This document shows, piece by piece, positions 1 through 5,537 of a DNA stretch of 5,537 nt. The DNA is from Chitinophagaceae bacterium (GTDB lineage: Bacteria > Bacteroidota > Bacteroidia > Chitinophagales > Chitinophagaceae), in contig JABMML010000055.1 of the NCBI GenBank assembly GCA_013205585.1, positions 1 to 5,537 of the forward strand. The letters run 5' to 3'. The notes beneath the pieces are model-generated. The model made no database searches. It was given only the letters and a program-made list of their open reading frames with translations, and was not told where the DNA came from. The translations under genes were made by a program, and so were the position numbers. Numbering within the stretch: the first letter of the stretch is position 1; each line of letters begins with the position of its first letter.

Positions 1-1016
1 CTTTTTATGCTCCTACCATGGCCTTGATGATAGGCATTAGTACTTTATTAACTATTTATTTAGGAGGCTTAGAAGCATTGAAAGACCCAAGAAAAGTAGG
101 CACTGTGATTGAGTTTGTGATTTATATTAACATGCTCACATTCCCAGTAAGTGCTATTGGCTGGACAGCGAGTATGATACAACGCGCAGCGGCTTCTCAA
201 AAAAGATTAAATGAATTTTTATCCATCGTGCCTGTTATTTCTACAAAGAACACGAGCATAGTGCCCCCTTTAGAGGGAAATATCGAATTTAATAATGTTG
301 GATTCGTGTATCCGCATTCAGGTATACACGCTTTGAACAATTTCGATTTAAAAATTAAAGCCGGGCAGAAGGTTTTAGTATTAGGAAAAACAGGTTCAGG
401 AAAAACTTCTTTCGCTCAATTAATTACTAGAATGTATGAGACCAATACAGGTAGTATTAGTATTGATGGAGTGAATGTAAATAATATCAATACCCAACAA
501 CTCAGAAAAGAAATTGGCTATGTACAGCAAGATGTTTTTTTATTCAGCGATTCTATTGAAAATAACATACGTTTTGGGGTTGATGCATGTTTTACGAAAG
601 AAGATTTAATGCATGCCACTCAAACGGCAAATGTATTAAATGAAATTAATAATTTGCCTAAACAATTTGAAACCCTGGTAGGAGAAAGAGGTACCACATT
701 AAGTGGTGGTCAAAAACAAAGAGTAGCCATTGCGCGTGCCTTATTAAAGAAACCTAATATTTATATTTTTGACGACTGCTTAAGTGCGGTAGATGCCAAC
801 ACAGAACAGATCATTTTGTCTAATTTAAAAAGCTATATTCAAAACAAAACGGCTCTTTTTATTACGCACCGCATATTTTATAGTTTCCAATTCGACCTTA
901 TTATTTACCTAGAGGACGGTAAAATTGCTGAAATGGGCACCCACGATAGTTTATTAGCTAAAAATGGCCTTTATGCCGAATTATACAAGGTTCAACAAAC
1001 CCAAGAGCAACATTAA
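1..1016 (+). CDS. ABC exporter, fused permease/ATPase (3' part only)
   Basis: C-terminal part of a type IV (MsbA/MdlB-like) ABC exporter that uses ATP to move a substrate out across the inner membrane; the substrate cannot be told from sequence. The frame is open to the left edge (in frame from base 3), so the ATG at 18 is probably internal and transmembrane helices 1-4 are missing. Numbering from that Met: two hydrophobic segments (about 1-17 and 31-50) are the last helices, followed by the coupling stretch IQRAAASQKRLNEFL (54-68). The ATPase domain has A-loop Tyr98, Walker A GKTGSGKTS (123-131), Q-loop YVQQD (168-172), signature LSGGQ (228-232), Walker B IYIFDD (248-253), D-loop SAVD (256-259) and switch His284. 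The residue after the Walker B Asp is Asp253, not the usual catalytic Glu, as in the degenerate sites of heterodimeric exporters. An exporter assignment is firm; the subfamily is not. Confidence 0.93.
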   Translation, partial: FYAPTMALMIGISTLLTIYLGGLEALKDPRKVGTVIEFVIYINMLTFPVSAIGWTASMIQRAAASQKRLNEFLSIVPVISTKNTSIVPPLEGNIEFNNVGFVYPHSGIHALNNFDLKIKAGQKVLVLGKTGSGKTSFAQLITRMYETNTGSISIDGVNVNNINTQQLRKEIGYVQQDVFLFSDSIENNIRFGVDACFTKEDLMHATQTANVLNEINNLPKQFETLVGERGTTLSGGQKQRVAIARALLKKPNIYIFDDCLSAVDANTEQIILSNLKSYIQNKTALFITHRIFYSFQFDLIIYLEDGKIAEMGTHDSLLAKNGLYAELYKVQQTQEQH

Positions 1017-1072
1017 TTTAACCTGAAAATTTTACTTTTTCAATAACATTTTATATTTTTAAGAATAATAAT

Positions 1073-1080
1073 AAAGGAAT
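1073..1080 (+). promoter_or_regulatory. Purine-rich ribosome binding site with short spacing
   Basis: AAGGA (1074-1078) precedes the ATG of the PUR-domain gene with only two bases between them, closer than the usual 5-9. It is the clearest Shine-Dalgarno-like sequence before any start in the window. It supports the start at 1081, but the tight spacing may limit its use. Confidence 0.4.
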
Positions 1081-1662
1081 ATGGAACAGGAGAATTACGA
1101 AAATAACAACGACCGAAAAATTGAGAGTGTCTATAGTACCCGTGTGCGTGCTGGCAAGAGAAGAACTTATTTCTTTGATGTAAGAGCTACGCGTAGTAAC
1201 GATTATTTTTTAACCATTACAGAAAGCAGAAAGCGTTTTGATAATAATGGTTATGACCGCCATAAAGTGTTTATTTACAAAGAGGACTTTAATAAATTTA
1301 TAAAAGCAATCAACGAAGCTATTGATTTTGTGAAAACAGAATTAATGCCCGATTTTGACTTTGATGCGTTTAATCACGACGAACCATATAACCTGGAGGA
1401 GTCTAATGATGCTAATGCAGGAGCTAGACCAAATCCAATTAATGATAGAGATGCAGCTCCTTCTCAAGAACAACCGGTTCAAGCGAATACATCTGAGGTA
1501 AGAGTAACACCTCCTTTACCTATTAATACTGAAACAGCTTCACAAGAAACTCCAGACGATAAAGACCCAATAGAAATTACGGAGAAAAAACCCTTAGAAG
1601 CTAAAGATACTAAAGCAAGTGAAGGAGATAATTTAAGCGGGGAAGAAGTAGATAAATGGTAA
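1081..1662 (+). CDS. PUR-domain (DUF3276) DNA/RNA-binding protein
   Basis: Small cytoplasmic protein of the bacterial PUR-alpha-like family (DUF3276), known in Bacteroidota and related to Borrelia BpuR; members bind single-stranded nucleic acid and dimerise through a beta-beta-beta-beta-alpha fold. Residues 12-88 form the domain: strands around IESVYSTRVRAGKRRTYFFDV, YFLTITESRKRF and HKVFIYKEDF, then a helix NKFIKAINEAIDFVKTEL. Basic and aromatic residues (R21, R23, K26, R27, R28, Y30, F31, F32) are plausible nucleic-acid contacts. Residues 91-193 are low-complexity, rich in Asp/Glu, Pro, Asn and Thr, and predicted disordered, ending EEVDKW; this tail makes the protein longer than a bare PUR domain. 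The next Met is residue 89, beyond the domain, so 1081 is the only sensible start. It follows the exporter by 64 bases and may be co-transcribed. Its RNA or DNA target is unknown. Confidence 0.9.
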   Translation: MEQENYENNNDRKIESVYSTRVRAGKRRTYFFDVRATRSNDYFLTITESRKRFDNNGYDRHKVFIYKEDFNKFIKAINEAIDFVKTELMPDFDFDAFNHDEPYNLEESNDANAGARPNPINDRDAAPSQEQPVQANTSEVRVTPPLPINTETASQETPDDKDPIEITEKKPLEAKDTKASEGDNLSGEEVDKW

Positions 1663-1691
1663 GATAAAATTTACTTAATTATTTGTTGAAG

Positions 1692-1711
1692 TGCTTATAA
1701 TTTTTTAAGCA
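1692..1711. terminator. Possible hairpin between convergent genes
   Basis: A perfect 6-bp inverted repeat, TGCTTA (1692-1697) and TAAGCA (1706-1711), with an 8-base AT loop, overlaps the stop codon of the minus-strand acetyltransferase. It lies where transcripts from the PUR-domain gene and the pgi cluster converge, so a two-way terminator role is plausible. The stem is short and AT-rich, and no clear U-run follows on either strand, so this is a weak call. Confidence 0.25.
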
Positions 1712-2183
1712 TCCATATATCACAACCACAGTGACCGCTATTGCCCAAGGCTTGGTTTAATTTTTCAAAGCCCACCTTTTCATAAATACTTACAGCTTTA
1801 GAAAGCTCAGGCATTGATTCTAAATACACCTGATCATATCCATTTGCTTTGGCCCATTCCATTGCTTTTAAAAGTAATTTTTTGCCAAGTCCTGTGCCTC
1901 TTGCTTTTTTATCTAAATATAATTTTACAAGCTCGCAAGTTTTTTCAGGTAAGGCTTCTGTGGGGAAAATACCACAACCACCTAAAATATTACCATTTTG
2001 TTCTGCTACATAATAGACAGAACCAGGGACTTTAAATAATTCAAATAAATGATCGGTACTAGGATCAAAATAAACAGTGCCTGGTTTATTTGCACCAAAT
2101 TCTGTAAGCGCTGCTCTTATCACTGCAGCAATGGCTACATTATCAGAGGGCTCAATATTTCTTATATGAATGGCTTCAGACAT
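1695..2183 (-). CDS. GNAT family N-acetyltransferase
   Basis: Predicted cytoplasmic acetyltransferase of 162 residues that moves an acetyl group from acetyl-CoA to an amine; the acceptor is unknown. The Gcn5-related fold is recognisable: an N-terminal strand IHIRNIEPSD (5-14), the central strands VYYVAEQNGNILGGCGIFP (57-74), motif A with the acetyl-CoA pyrophosphate loop RGTGLGKKLL (95-104), and motif B LESMPELSKAVSIYEKVGF (121-139). The C-terminus SGHCGCDIWMLKKL has two closely spaced Cys residues. The ATG at 2183 is chosen because it forms a TAATG junction with the pgi stop, and the family homology begins just after it. An in-frame TTG at 2201 would add six residues inside pgi and is less likely. 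As last gene of the cluster, its translation is probably coupled to pgi. Substrate could be a small molecule or a protein; nothing here decides it. Confidence 0.88.
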   Translation of the reverse strand: MSEAIHIRNIEPSDNVAIAAVIRAALTEFGANKPGTVYFDPSTDHLFELFKVPGSVYYVAEQNGNILGGCGIFPTEALPEKTCELVKLYLDKKARGTGLGKKLLLKAMEWAKANGYDQVYLESMPELSKAVSIYEKVGFEKLNQALGNSGHCGCDIWMLKKL

Positions 2184-3844
2184 TAAGCTTGTTTTTTCCA
2201 ATTTTTATATTGGTTCATTAATCCGTTGGTAGAACTATCGTGGCTATTAATAGCTTCGTTATTTTCTAATTCAGGTAAAATTTTATTGGCAAGTTGCTTA
2301 CCTAATTCAACACCCCATTGGTCATAACTAAATATATTCCATATTACTCCTTGTGTGAAAATTTTATGTTCATACAAAGCAATTAAAAAACCTAATGTAG
2401 AAGGCGTCATTTTCTTCACTAAAAAAGAATTGGTAGGTTTATTGCCTGCAAAAACTTTAAAAGGAGTTAGAAATTCAATTTCTTTTTCTGATTTTTTACT
2501 AGCAGTTAATTCAGCCACTACTTCCGCATTTGTTTTTCCATTTAATAAGGCTTCTGTTTGCGCAAAATAATTACTTAATAATTTATCATGATGATCACCG
2601 GTAGGGTTGTGGCTTATTGCAGGGGCTATAAAATCACAAGGAATCACTAAAGTGCCCTGATGTATTAATTGATAGAATGCATGTTGACCATTCGTTCCTG
2701 GTTCTCCCCAAATAACAGGGCCTGTGCTATAATTCACAGCCGTGCCATTGCGGTCAATATATTTACCATTACTTTCCATATTGCCTTGTTGGAAATATGC
2801 AGCAAAGCGGTGTAAGTATTGGTCATAGGGTAGGATGGCTTCCGATTGTGCATCAAAGAAATTCGTATACCAAATACCTAATAAAGCCATTACCACAGGA
2901 ATATTATTTTCAAATTTTTCTGTTTTAAAATGGTTATCGGCATCATGTGCTCCTTTTAATAAAGCTTCAAAATGATCATAGCCAATAGTTAAAGCAATAG
3001 ATAATCCAATGGCACTCCATAAAGAATATCTTCCACCTACCCAATCCCAGAACTCAAACATATTTTGACTAGAAATACCAAATGCATTTACTAATTTTTC
3101 ATTCGTACTTAAGGCCACAAAATGGGTTGCAATATGTTTTTCATCTCCTGACTTTTCTACAAACCAAGTTCTTGCCGAATGTGCATTGGTCATGGTTTCT
3201 TGAGTGGTAAATGTTTTAGAAGCAATTAAAAATAAAGTTTCTTCTGCATTTAGTTTTTTCAATGTCTCTGCTATATGCGTACCATCCACATTGCTTACAA
3301 AATAAACTTGAATACCCTCTACCCAATAAGGTTTTAAGGCCTCTGTTACCATTACAGGTCCAAGGTCAGATCCGCCAATACCAATATTAACAATGGTTTT
3401 AATTTTCTTTCCTGTGTATCCTTTATGCTCTCCACTATGAATGGCAGCACAAAAAGTTTTCATTTGCTTTTGCACTTTCTTAATTTCAGGAAGAATGTTT
3501 TTCCCATCCACTAAAATACTAGTGTCCGTAAAGTTGCGAAGGGCTGTATGAAGTACCGCTCTGTTCTCTGTTTCATTAATGGCATTGCCTTCAAACTGTG
3601 CTTTAATAGCATTTTCTAAACCACATTCTTTAGCCAACTGTAAAAGTAGTTGTACAGTTTTTTCTGTGATAATATTTTTTGAGTAATCAAATAAAAGTTC
3701 AGGTGTGGAAATAGAGTATTGTTCAAATCTAGTTGGATCCGCTGCAAATAAATCTTTCATTTGCTTACGGTTCATCTCTTCTTCAAAATGCTTTTTTAAT
3801 ACGAACCAGGCCTGTGTCGATGTTGGGTTTATTCTTTCTAACAT
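2183..3844 (-). CDS. pgi: Glucose-6-phosphate isomerase
   Basis: Cytoplasmic enzyme that interconverts glucose 6-phosphate and fructose 6-phosphate in glycolysis and gluconeogenesis. At 553 residues it has the full length of the long bacterial/eukaryotic PGI type. Visible landmarks are the sugar-phosphate loop [10 protein letters not shown] (154-163), SKTFTTQET (209-217), the first family signature around [14 protein letters not shown] (267-280) with Arg272, and the second signature [16 protein letters not shown] (501-516). The catalytic residues known from the family are all present by position: Glu357 in NMESNGK, His388 in GTNGQHAF and Lys516. The ATG at 3844 begins MLERINPTS, matching the normal N-terminus, and a purine-rich AAAGAGAGA lies upstream. 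It is the middle gene of the minus-strand cluster, 41 bases after the threonine aldolase and sharing one base with the GNAT gene. Nothing suggests truncation or transfer. Confidence 0.98.
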   Translation of the reverse strand: MLERINPTSTQAWFVLKKHFEEEMNRKQMKDLFAADPTRFEQYSISTPELLFDYSKNIITEKTVQLLLQLAKECGLENAIKAQFEGNAINETENRAVLHTALRNFTDTSILVDGKNILPEIKKVQKQMKTFCAAIHSGEHKGYTGKKIKTIVNIGIGGSDLGPVMVTEALKPYWVEGIQVYFVSNVDGTHIAETLKKLNAEETLFLIASKTFTTQETMTNAHSARTWFVEKSGDEKHIATHFVALSTNEKLVNAFGISSQNMFEFWDWVGGRYSLWSAIGLSIALTIGYDHFEALLKGAHDADNHFKTEKFENNIPVVMALLGIWYTNFFDAQSEAILPYDQYLHRFAAYFQQGNMESNGKYIDRNGTAVNYSTGPVIWGEPGTNGQHAFYQLIHQGTLVIPCDFIAPAISHNPTGDHHDKLLSNYFAQTEALLNGKTNAEVVAELTASKKSEKEIEFLTPFKVFAGNKPTNSFLVKKMTPSTLGFLIALYEHKIFTQGVIWNIFSYDQWGVELGKQLANKILPELENNEAINSHDSSTNGLMNQYKNWKKQA

Positions 3845-3848
3845 ATTT

Positions 3849-3895
3849 ATAATCTCTCTTTAATAATCTCTTTTATAATTTCTATTTATAATTTT
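3849..3895 (-). repeat. Four degenerate ~13-base repeats in the aldolase-pgi spacer
   Basis: Read on the minus strand, the core ATTAT recurs four times, at 3892-3888, 3879-3875, 3867-3863 and 3853-3849, with starts 13, 12 and 14 bases apart. Each sits in a similar context, roughly GARATTATAAA. The first copy includes the end and stop codon of the aldolase gene, and the last ends just before the pgi start. The last two copies carry the purine runs AAGAG and AGAGAG that could serve as the pgi ribosome binding site. The copies probably arose by slippage in AT-rich DNA. Confidence 0.55.
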
Positions 3896-4899
3896 TCTAT
3901 GGTTTCTAATGTACTTGCAAGCATCTCATTCGTAATATCTAAATGAACTACAAAACGAATAAGGGTAGGTGTCATAGCTATAACTAAAATATTTTTTTCT
4001 TTTAAAGCAGCTGCCAATTGAGTGGCATTGTATTTTCCTTCAATATGCGCTATCACTATATTAGTTTCTACTTCAAAAATTTCTTTTACAAAATCTTTCT
4101 TCAACAAAGCGGTTTTAATTTCTAAAGCCTTGGTATGATCTTCTTTTAATCTTTCAACATGATTATCTAAAGCATAAATACCAGCCGCCGCTAAAGAACC
4201 TGCTTGACGCATACCGCCTCCAAATACTTTACGCCAACGCCTTGCTTTTTTTATAAAGGGGGTAGCACCTAATAATACACTTCCTACAGGGGCGCCTAAT
4301 CCTTTGCTTAAACAAATAGAAATAGAATCAAATACTTTTCCATATTGTGTAGGGTCTTCTTTTTTATGCACTATGGCATTGAATATTCTCGCACCATCTA
4401 GGTGTAAGCCTAAGCCATTGGACTTAGCTACTTTTTGAATGGCTTCTATTTCTGAAAAATCATAACAAGCGCCTCCACCTCGGTTGCAGGTATTTTCTAA
4501 GCTCACTAGTTTAGAAATAGGCTTGTGGACATCTTCTGGGTGAATGGCCGCTAAAACTTGATCTGCCGTAATTCTGCCTCGGTTTCCACGTAGTAATTTA
4601 ACCGATGCCCCCGAATTAGAGGCAATTCCTCCGCCTTCGTATTGATAAATATGGGATAATTCCTCACATATAACTTCATCGCCTGCCTGGGTATGGGTTT
4701 TAATAGCCAATTGGTTTGTCATTGTGCCGCTTGGACAGAATAGACCAGCTTCCATCCCAAATAGACTAGCTGTTTTAGCTTCCAAGGCATTGATGCTAGG
4801 GTCTTCGCCGAACACATCATCACCCACTGGAGCTGCTTGTATATAGGCTAACATAGCTGGGGTAGGAAGGGTTACGGTATCGGATCTAAAATCAATCAT
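3886..4899 (-). CDS. ltaE: Low-specificity L-threonine aldolase
   Basis: PLP-dependent enzyme of fold type I that cleaves L-threonine or L-allo-threonine to glycine and acetaldehyde; it acts in the cytoplasm and can supply glycine. The 337-residue length is normal. Family landmarks run in order: the N-terminal RSDTVTLPT (5-13), GDDVFGEDPS (26-35), the phosphate-binding SGTMTNQLA (57-65), His83 in HIYQYEGG (ring-stacking on PLP), LENTCNRGGG (134-143), Asp168 and Arg171 in HLDGAR, and the Schiff-base lysine Lys199 in CLSKGLGAPVGS. Arg315 near the C-terminus is placed to hold the substrate carboxylate. The ATG at 4899 starts right at the conserved MIDFRSDT. It is the first gene of the minus-strand cluster, divergent from rpoD. 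No clear Shine-Dalgarno precedes it, as is common in Bacteroidota. A beta-eliminating relative is possible but less likely given the motif set. Confidence 0.94.
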   Translation of the reverse strand: MIDFRSDTVTLPTPAMLAYIQAAPVGDDVFGEDPSINALEAKTASLFGMEAGLFCPSGTMTNQLAIKTHTQAGDEVICEELSHIYQYEGGGIASNSGASVKLLRGNRGRITADQVLAAIHPEDVHKPISKLVSLENTCNRGGGACYDFSEIEAIQKVAKSNGLGLHLDGARIFNAIVHKKEDPTQYGKVFDSISICLSKGLGAPVGSVLLGATPFIKKARRWRKVFGGGMRQAGSLAAAGIYALDNHVERLKEDHTKALEIKTALLKKDFVKEIFEVETNIVIAHIEGKYNATQLAAALKEKNILVIAMTPTLIRFVVHLDITNEMLASTLETIEKL

Positions 4900-4943
4900 G
4901 TTGCGAAGATAAATCTCGAGGGGTGATTATCCTCATAAATTTT

Positions 4944-4965
4944 GCCAAATTGACCCCAATTTGGC
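4944..4965. promoter_or_regulatory. Perfect inverted repeat, possible operator or leader hairpin
   Basis: The arms GCCAAATTG (4944-4952) and CAATTTGGC (4957-4965) are exact reverse complements around the 4-base spacer ACCC. The repeat sits in the rpoD/ltaE divergent region, 45-66 bases before the aldolase start and 35 bases upstream of the rpoD -33 element. The size and symmetry suit the site of a dimeric regulator. If the aldolase transcript starts further upstream, the same sequence would instead fold as a 9-bp stem in its leader. Which applies cannot be told here. Confidence 0.5.
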
Positions 4966-4999
4966 CTAAAAAATGTGCATAAATGCTTTATAATCAATA

Positions 5000-5031
5000 T
5001 TTGCAAAATTAATCCCAAAAACCTACCTTTG
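5000..5031 (+). promoter_or_regulatory. rpoD promoter, Bacteroidota consensus (-33/-7)
   Basis: TTTG (5000-5003) and TACCTTTG (5024-5031), separated by 20 bases, match the Bacteroidota housekeeping promoter pattern TTTG / TAnnTTTG in both sequence and spacing. Transcription would start near 5036-5040 (inferred), giving a leader of about 90 bases before the rpoD ATG. The match to the consensus of the principal sigma factor suggests that rpoD is read by its own product. Confidence 0.75.
5004..5011 (-). promoter_or_regulatory. Candidate -7 element for the aldolase cluster
   Basis: On the minus strand TAATTTTG fits TAnnTTTG and lies about 105 bases before the aldolase start, directly abutting the rpoD -33 element. 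No TTTG is found at the expected distance upstream; the nearest TTG is 28 bases away instead of about 20. It is therefore only a half-promoter. A second near match, TATCTTCG at 4911-4904, has one mismatch, would give an almost leaderless transcript, and also lacks a -33 partner. Confidence 0.2.
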
Positions 5032-5126
5032 CCGACTGACAATCGTTTAATTATCCTTATATTAACTTTTGTCTAGCACAACTTTTTTAGACATTTCAAC
5101 GTTATACATTTAAATAAATTCTTTGC

Positions 5127-5537
5127 ATGAGGCAGCTTAAAATTGCTACACAGATTACCAATAGAGATTCTCAAGCGGTTGAAAAGTACTTACAAGAGAT
5201 TTCTAAGATTTCAATGATCAATCCTGAAGAGGAAACCACTTTAGCGCAACGCATTAAAATGGGTGATCAACGCGCTTTGGACAAATTAGTTCAAGCCAAC
5301 TTACGTTTCGTAGTATCTGTTGCCAAACAATACCAACACCAAGGTTTGTCTTTATCTGATTTAATCAATGAAGGAAATTTAGGCTTAATCAAGGCTGCAC
5401 AGCGTTTTGATGAAACAAAGGGGTTTAAATTCATTTCTTATGCTGTTTGGTGGATTCGTCAATCGATTCTTCAAGCGCTTGCAGAACAATCTCGTATCGT
5501 TCGTTTGCCATTAAATAAAATTGGTTCTATCAATAAA
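5127..5537 (+). CDS. rpoD: Principal RNA polymerase sigma-70 factor (5' part only)
   Basis: Housekeeping sigma factor that directs RNA polymerase to most promoters. The first 137 codons are present and the frame runs off the right edge. The start [22 protein letters not shown] is the usual N-terminus of the short Bacteroidota primary sigma, which lacks the long region 1.1. Region 1.2 spans about 16-50 ([19 protein letters not shown]). Region 2 follows: [13 protein letters not shown] (57-69), the core-binding [18 protein letters not shown] (78-95), then the melting and -10-recognition segment [22 protein letters not shown] (100-121). [11 protein letters not shown] (123-133) begins region 3. 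No Shine-Dalgarno is seen before the ATG, where the sequence is AT-rich. It is divergent from the aldolase cluster and has its own promoter at 5000-5031. Regions 3 and 4 are outside the window; the conservation makes the identity very likely. Confidence 0.95.
   Translation, partial: MRQLKIATQITNRDSQAVEKYLQEISKISMINPEEETTLAQRIKMGDQRALDKLVQANLRFVVSVAKQYQHQGLSLSDLINEGNLGLIKAAQRFDETKGFKFISYAVWWIRQSILQALAEQSRIVRLPLNKIGSINK

Noticed and set aside
1024..1042. Hairpin TGAAAA / TTTTCA after the ABC exporter gene, as a terminator
   Set aside because: The stem is 6 bp with four A-T pairs in a row and no U-run after it; AT-rich spacers give such repeats by chance.
1052..1059. TATATTTT as a -7 element for the PUR-domain gene
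   Set aside because: It lacks the final G of TAnnTTTG and has no TTTG about 20 bases upstream, and the region is nearly all A and T.
1814..2035. 73-codon open frame on the + strand
   Set aside because: It lies wholly antisense to the well-supported GNAT gene and its translation resembles no known family; it is a by-product of the AT-rich coding sequence.
2184..2201. TTG start adding six residues to the GNAT protein
   Set aside because: The ATG at 2183 gives a clean TAATG junction with pgi and fits the family's N-terminus better.
2355..2570. 71-codon open frame on the + strand
   Set aside because: It is antisense to the conserved C-terminal part of pgi and has no recognisable domain.
5070..5093. 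TGTCTA / TAGACA stem in the rpoD leader as a regulatory RNA or terminator
   Set aside because: A 6-bp stem with a 12-base loop is weak, no riboswitch-like architecture surrounds it, and no U-run follows the second arm; kept only as a note in the rpoD promoter finding.
1..5537. Mobile element, CRISPR array, tRNA/rRNA or defence system
   Set aside because: No transposase or integrase motifs, no regularly spaced identical repeats, no cloverleaf or rRNA-like stretch was seen; the gene content is housekeeping.

Overview
The window is AT-rich chromosomal DNA from a member of the Bacteroidota, most likely the Chitinophagaceae/Sphingobacteriia side (an inference from remembered protein families, not a search). 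Three things point there: a PUR-domain (DUF3276) protein typical of this phylum; a principal sigma factor that begins MRQLKI and goes almost directly into region 1.2, with no long region 1.1; and a promoter before that sigma gene that matches the Bacteroidota -33 TTTG / -7 TAnnTTTG consensus exactly. Several starts also lack a clear Shine-Dalgarno, which is usual in this phylum.

Layout. Bases 1-1016 (+) hold the 3' part of an ABC exporter with fused membrane and ATPase domains; its start lies off the left edge. After a 64-base gap comes a small PUR-domain nucleic-acid-binding protein with a long acidic tail (1081-1662, +). It meets a minus-strand three-gene cluster tail to tail across only 32 bases. 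In transcription order that cluster is low-specificity L-threonine aldolase (4899-3886), glucose-6-phosphate isomerase pgi (3844-2183) and a GNAT acetyltransferase (2183-1695). The aldolase-pgi gap is 41 bases and carries a four-copy degenerate repeat. The pgi stop and GNAT start share one base in a TAATG junction, so translational coupling is likely. A 227-base divergent intergenic region (4900-5126) separates the cluster from the principal sigma factor rpoD (5127 to the right edge, +), whose 3' part is cut off.

How the genes relate. These are mostly housekeeping genes: export, RNA/DNA binding, glycine/threonine metabolism, upper glycolysis, acetylation and global transcription. The aldolase, isomerase and GNAT protein share no obvious pathway, so their linkage is probably only co-transcription. 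The most information-rich non-coding stretch is 4900-5126. It holds a full consensus promoter for rpoD and a perfect 9-bp inverted repeat with a 4-base spacer, which could be an operator or a leader hairpin for the divergent aldolase cluster.

I see no mobile element, CRISPR array, tRNA, rRNA or defence system, and no strong evidence for a previously undescribed system. The observations worth a second look are modest: the palindrome, the spacer repeat, the non-canonical ABC catalytic residue and the acidic tail on the PUR protein.
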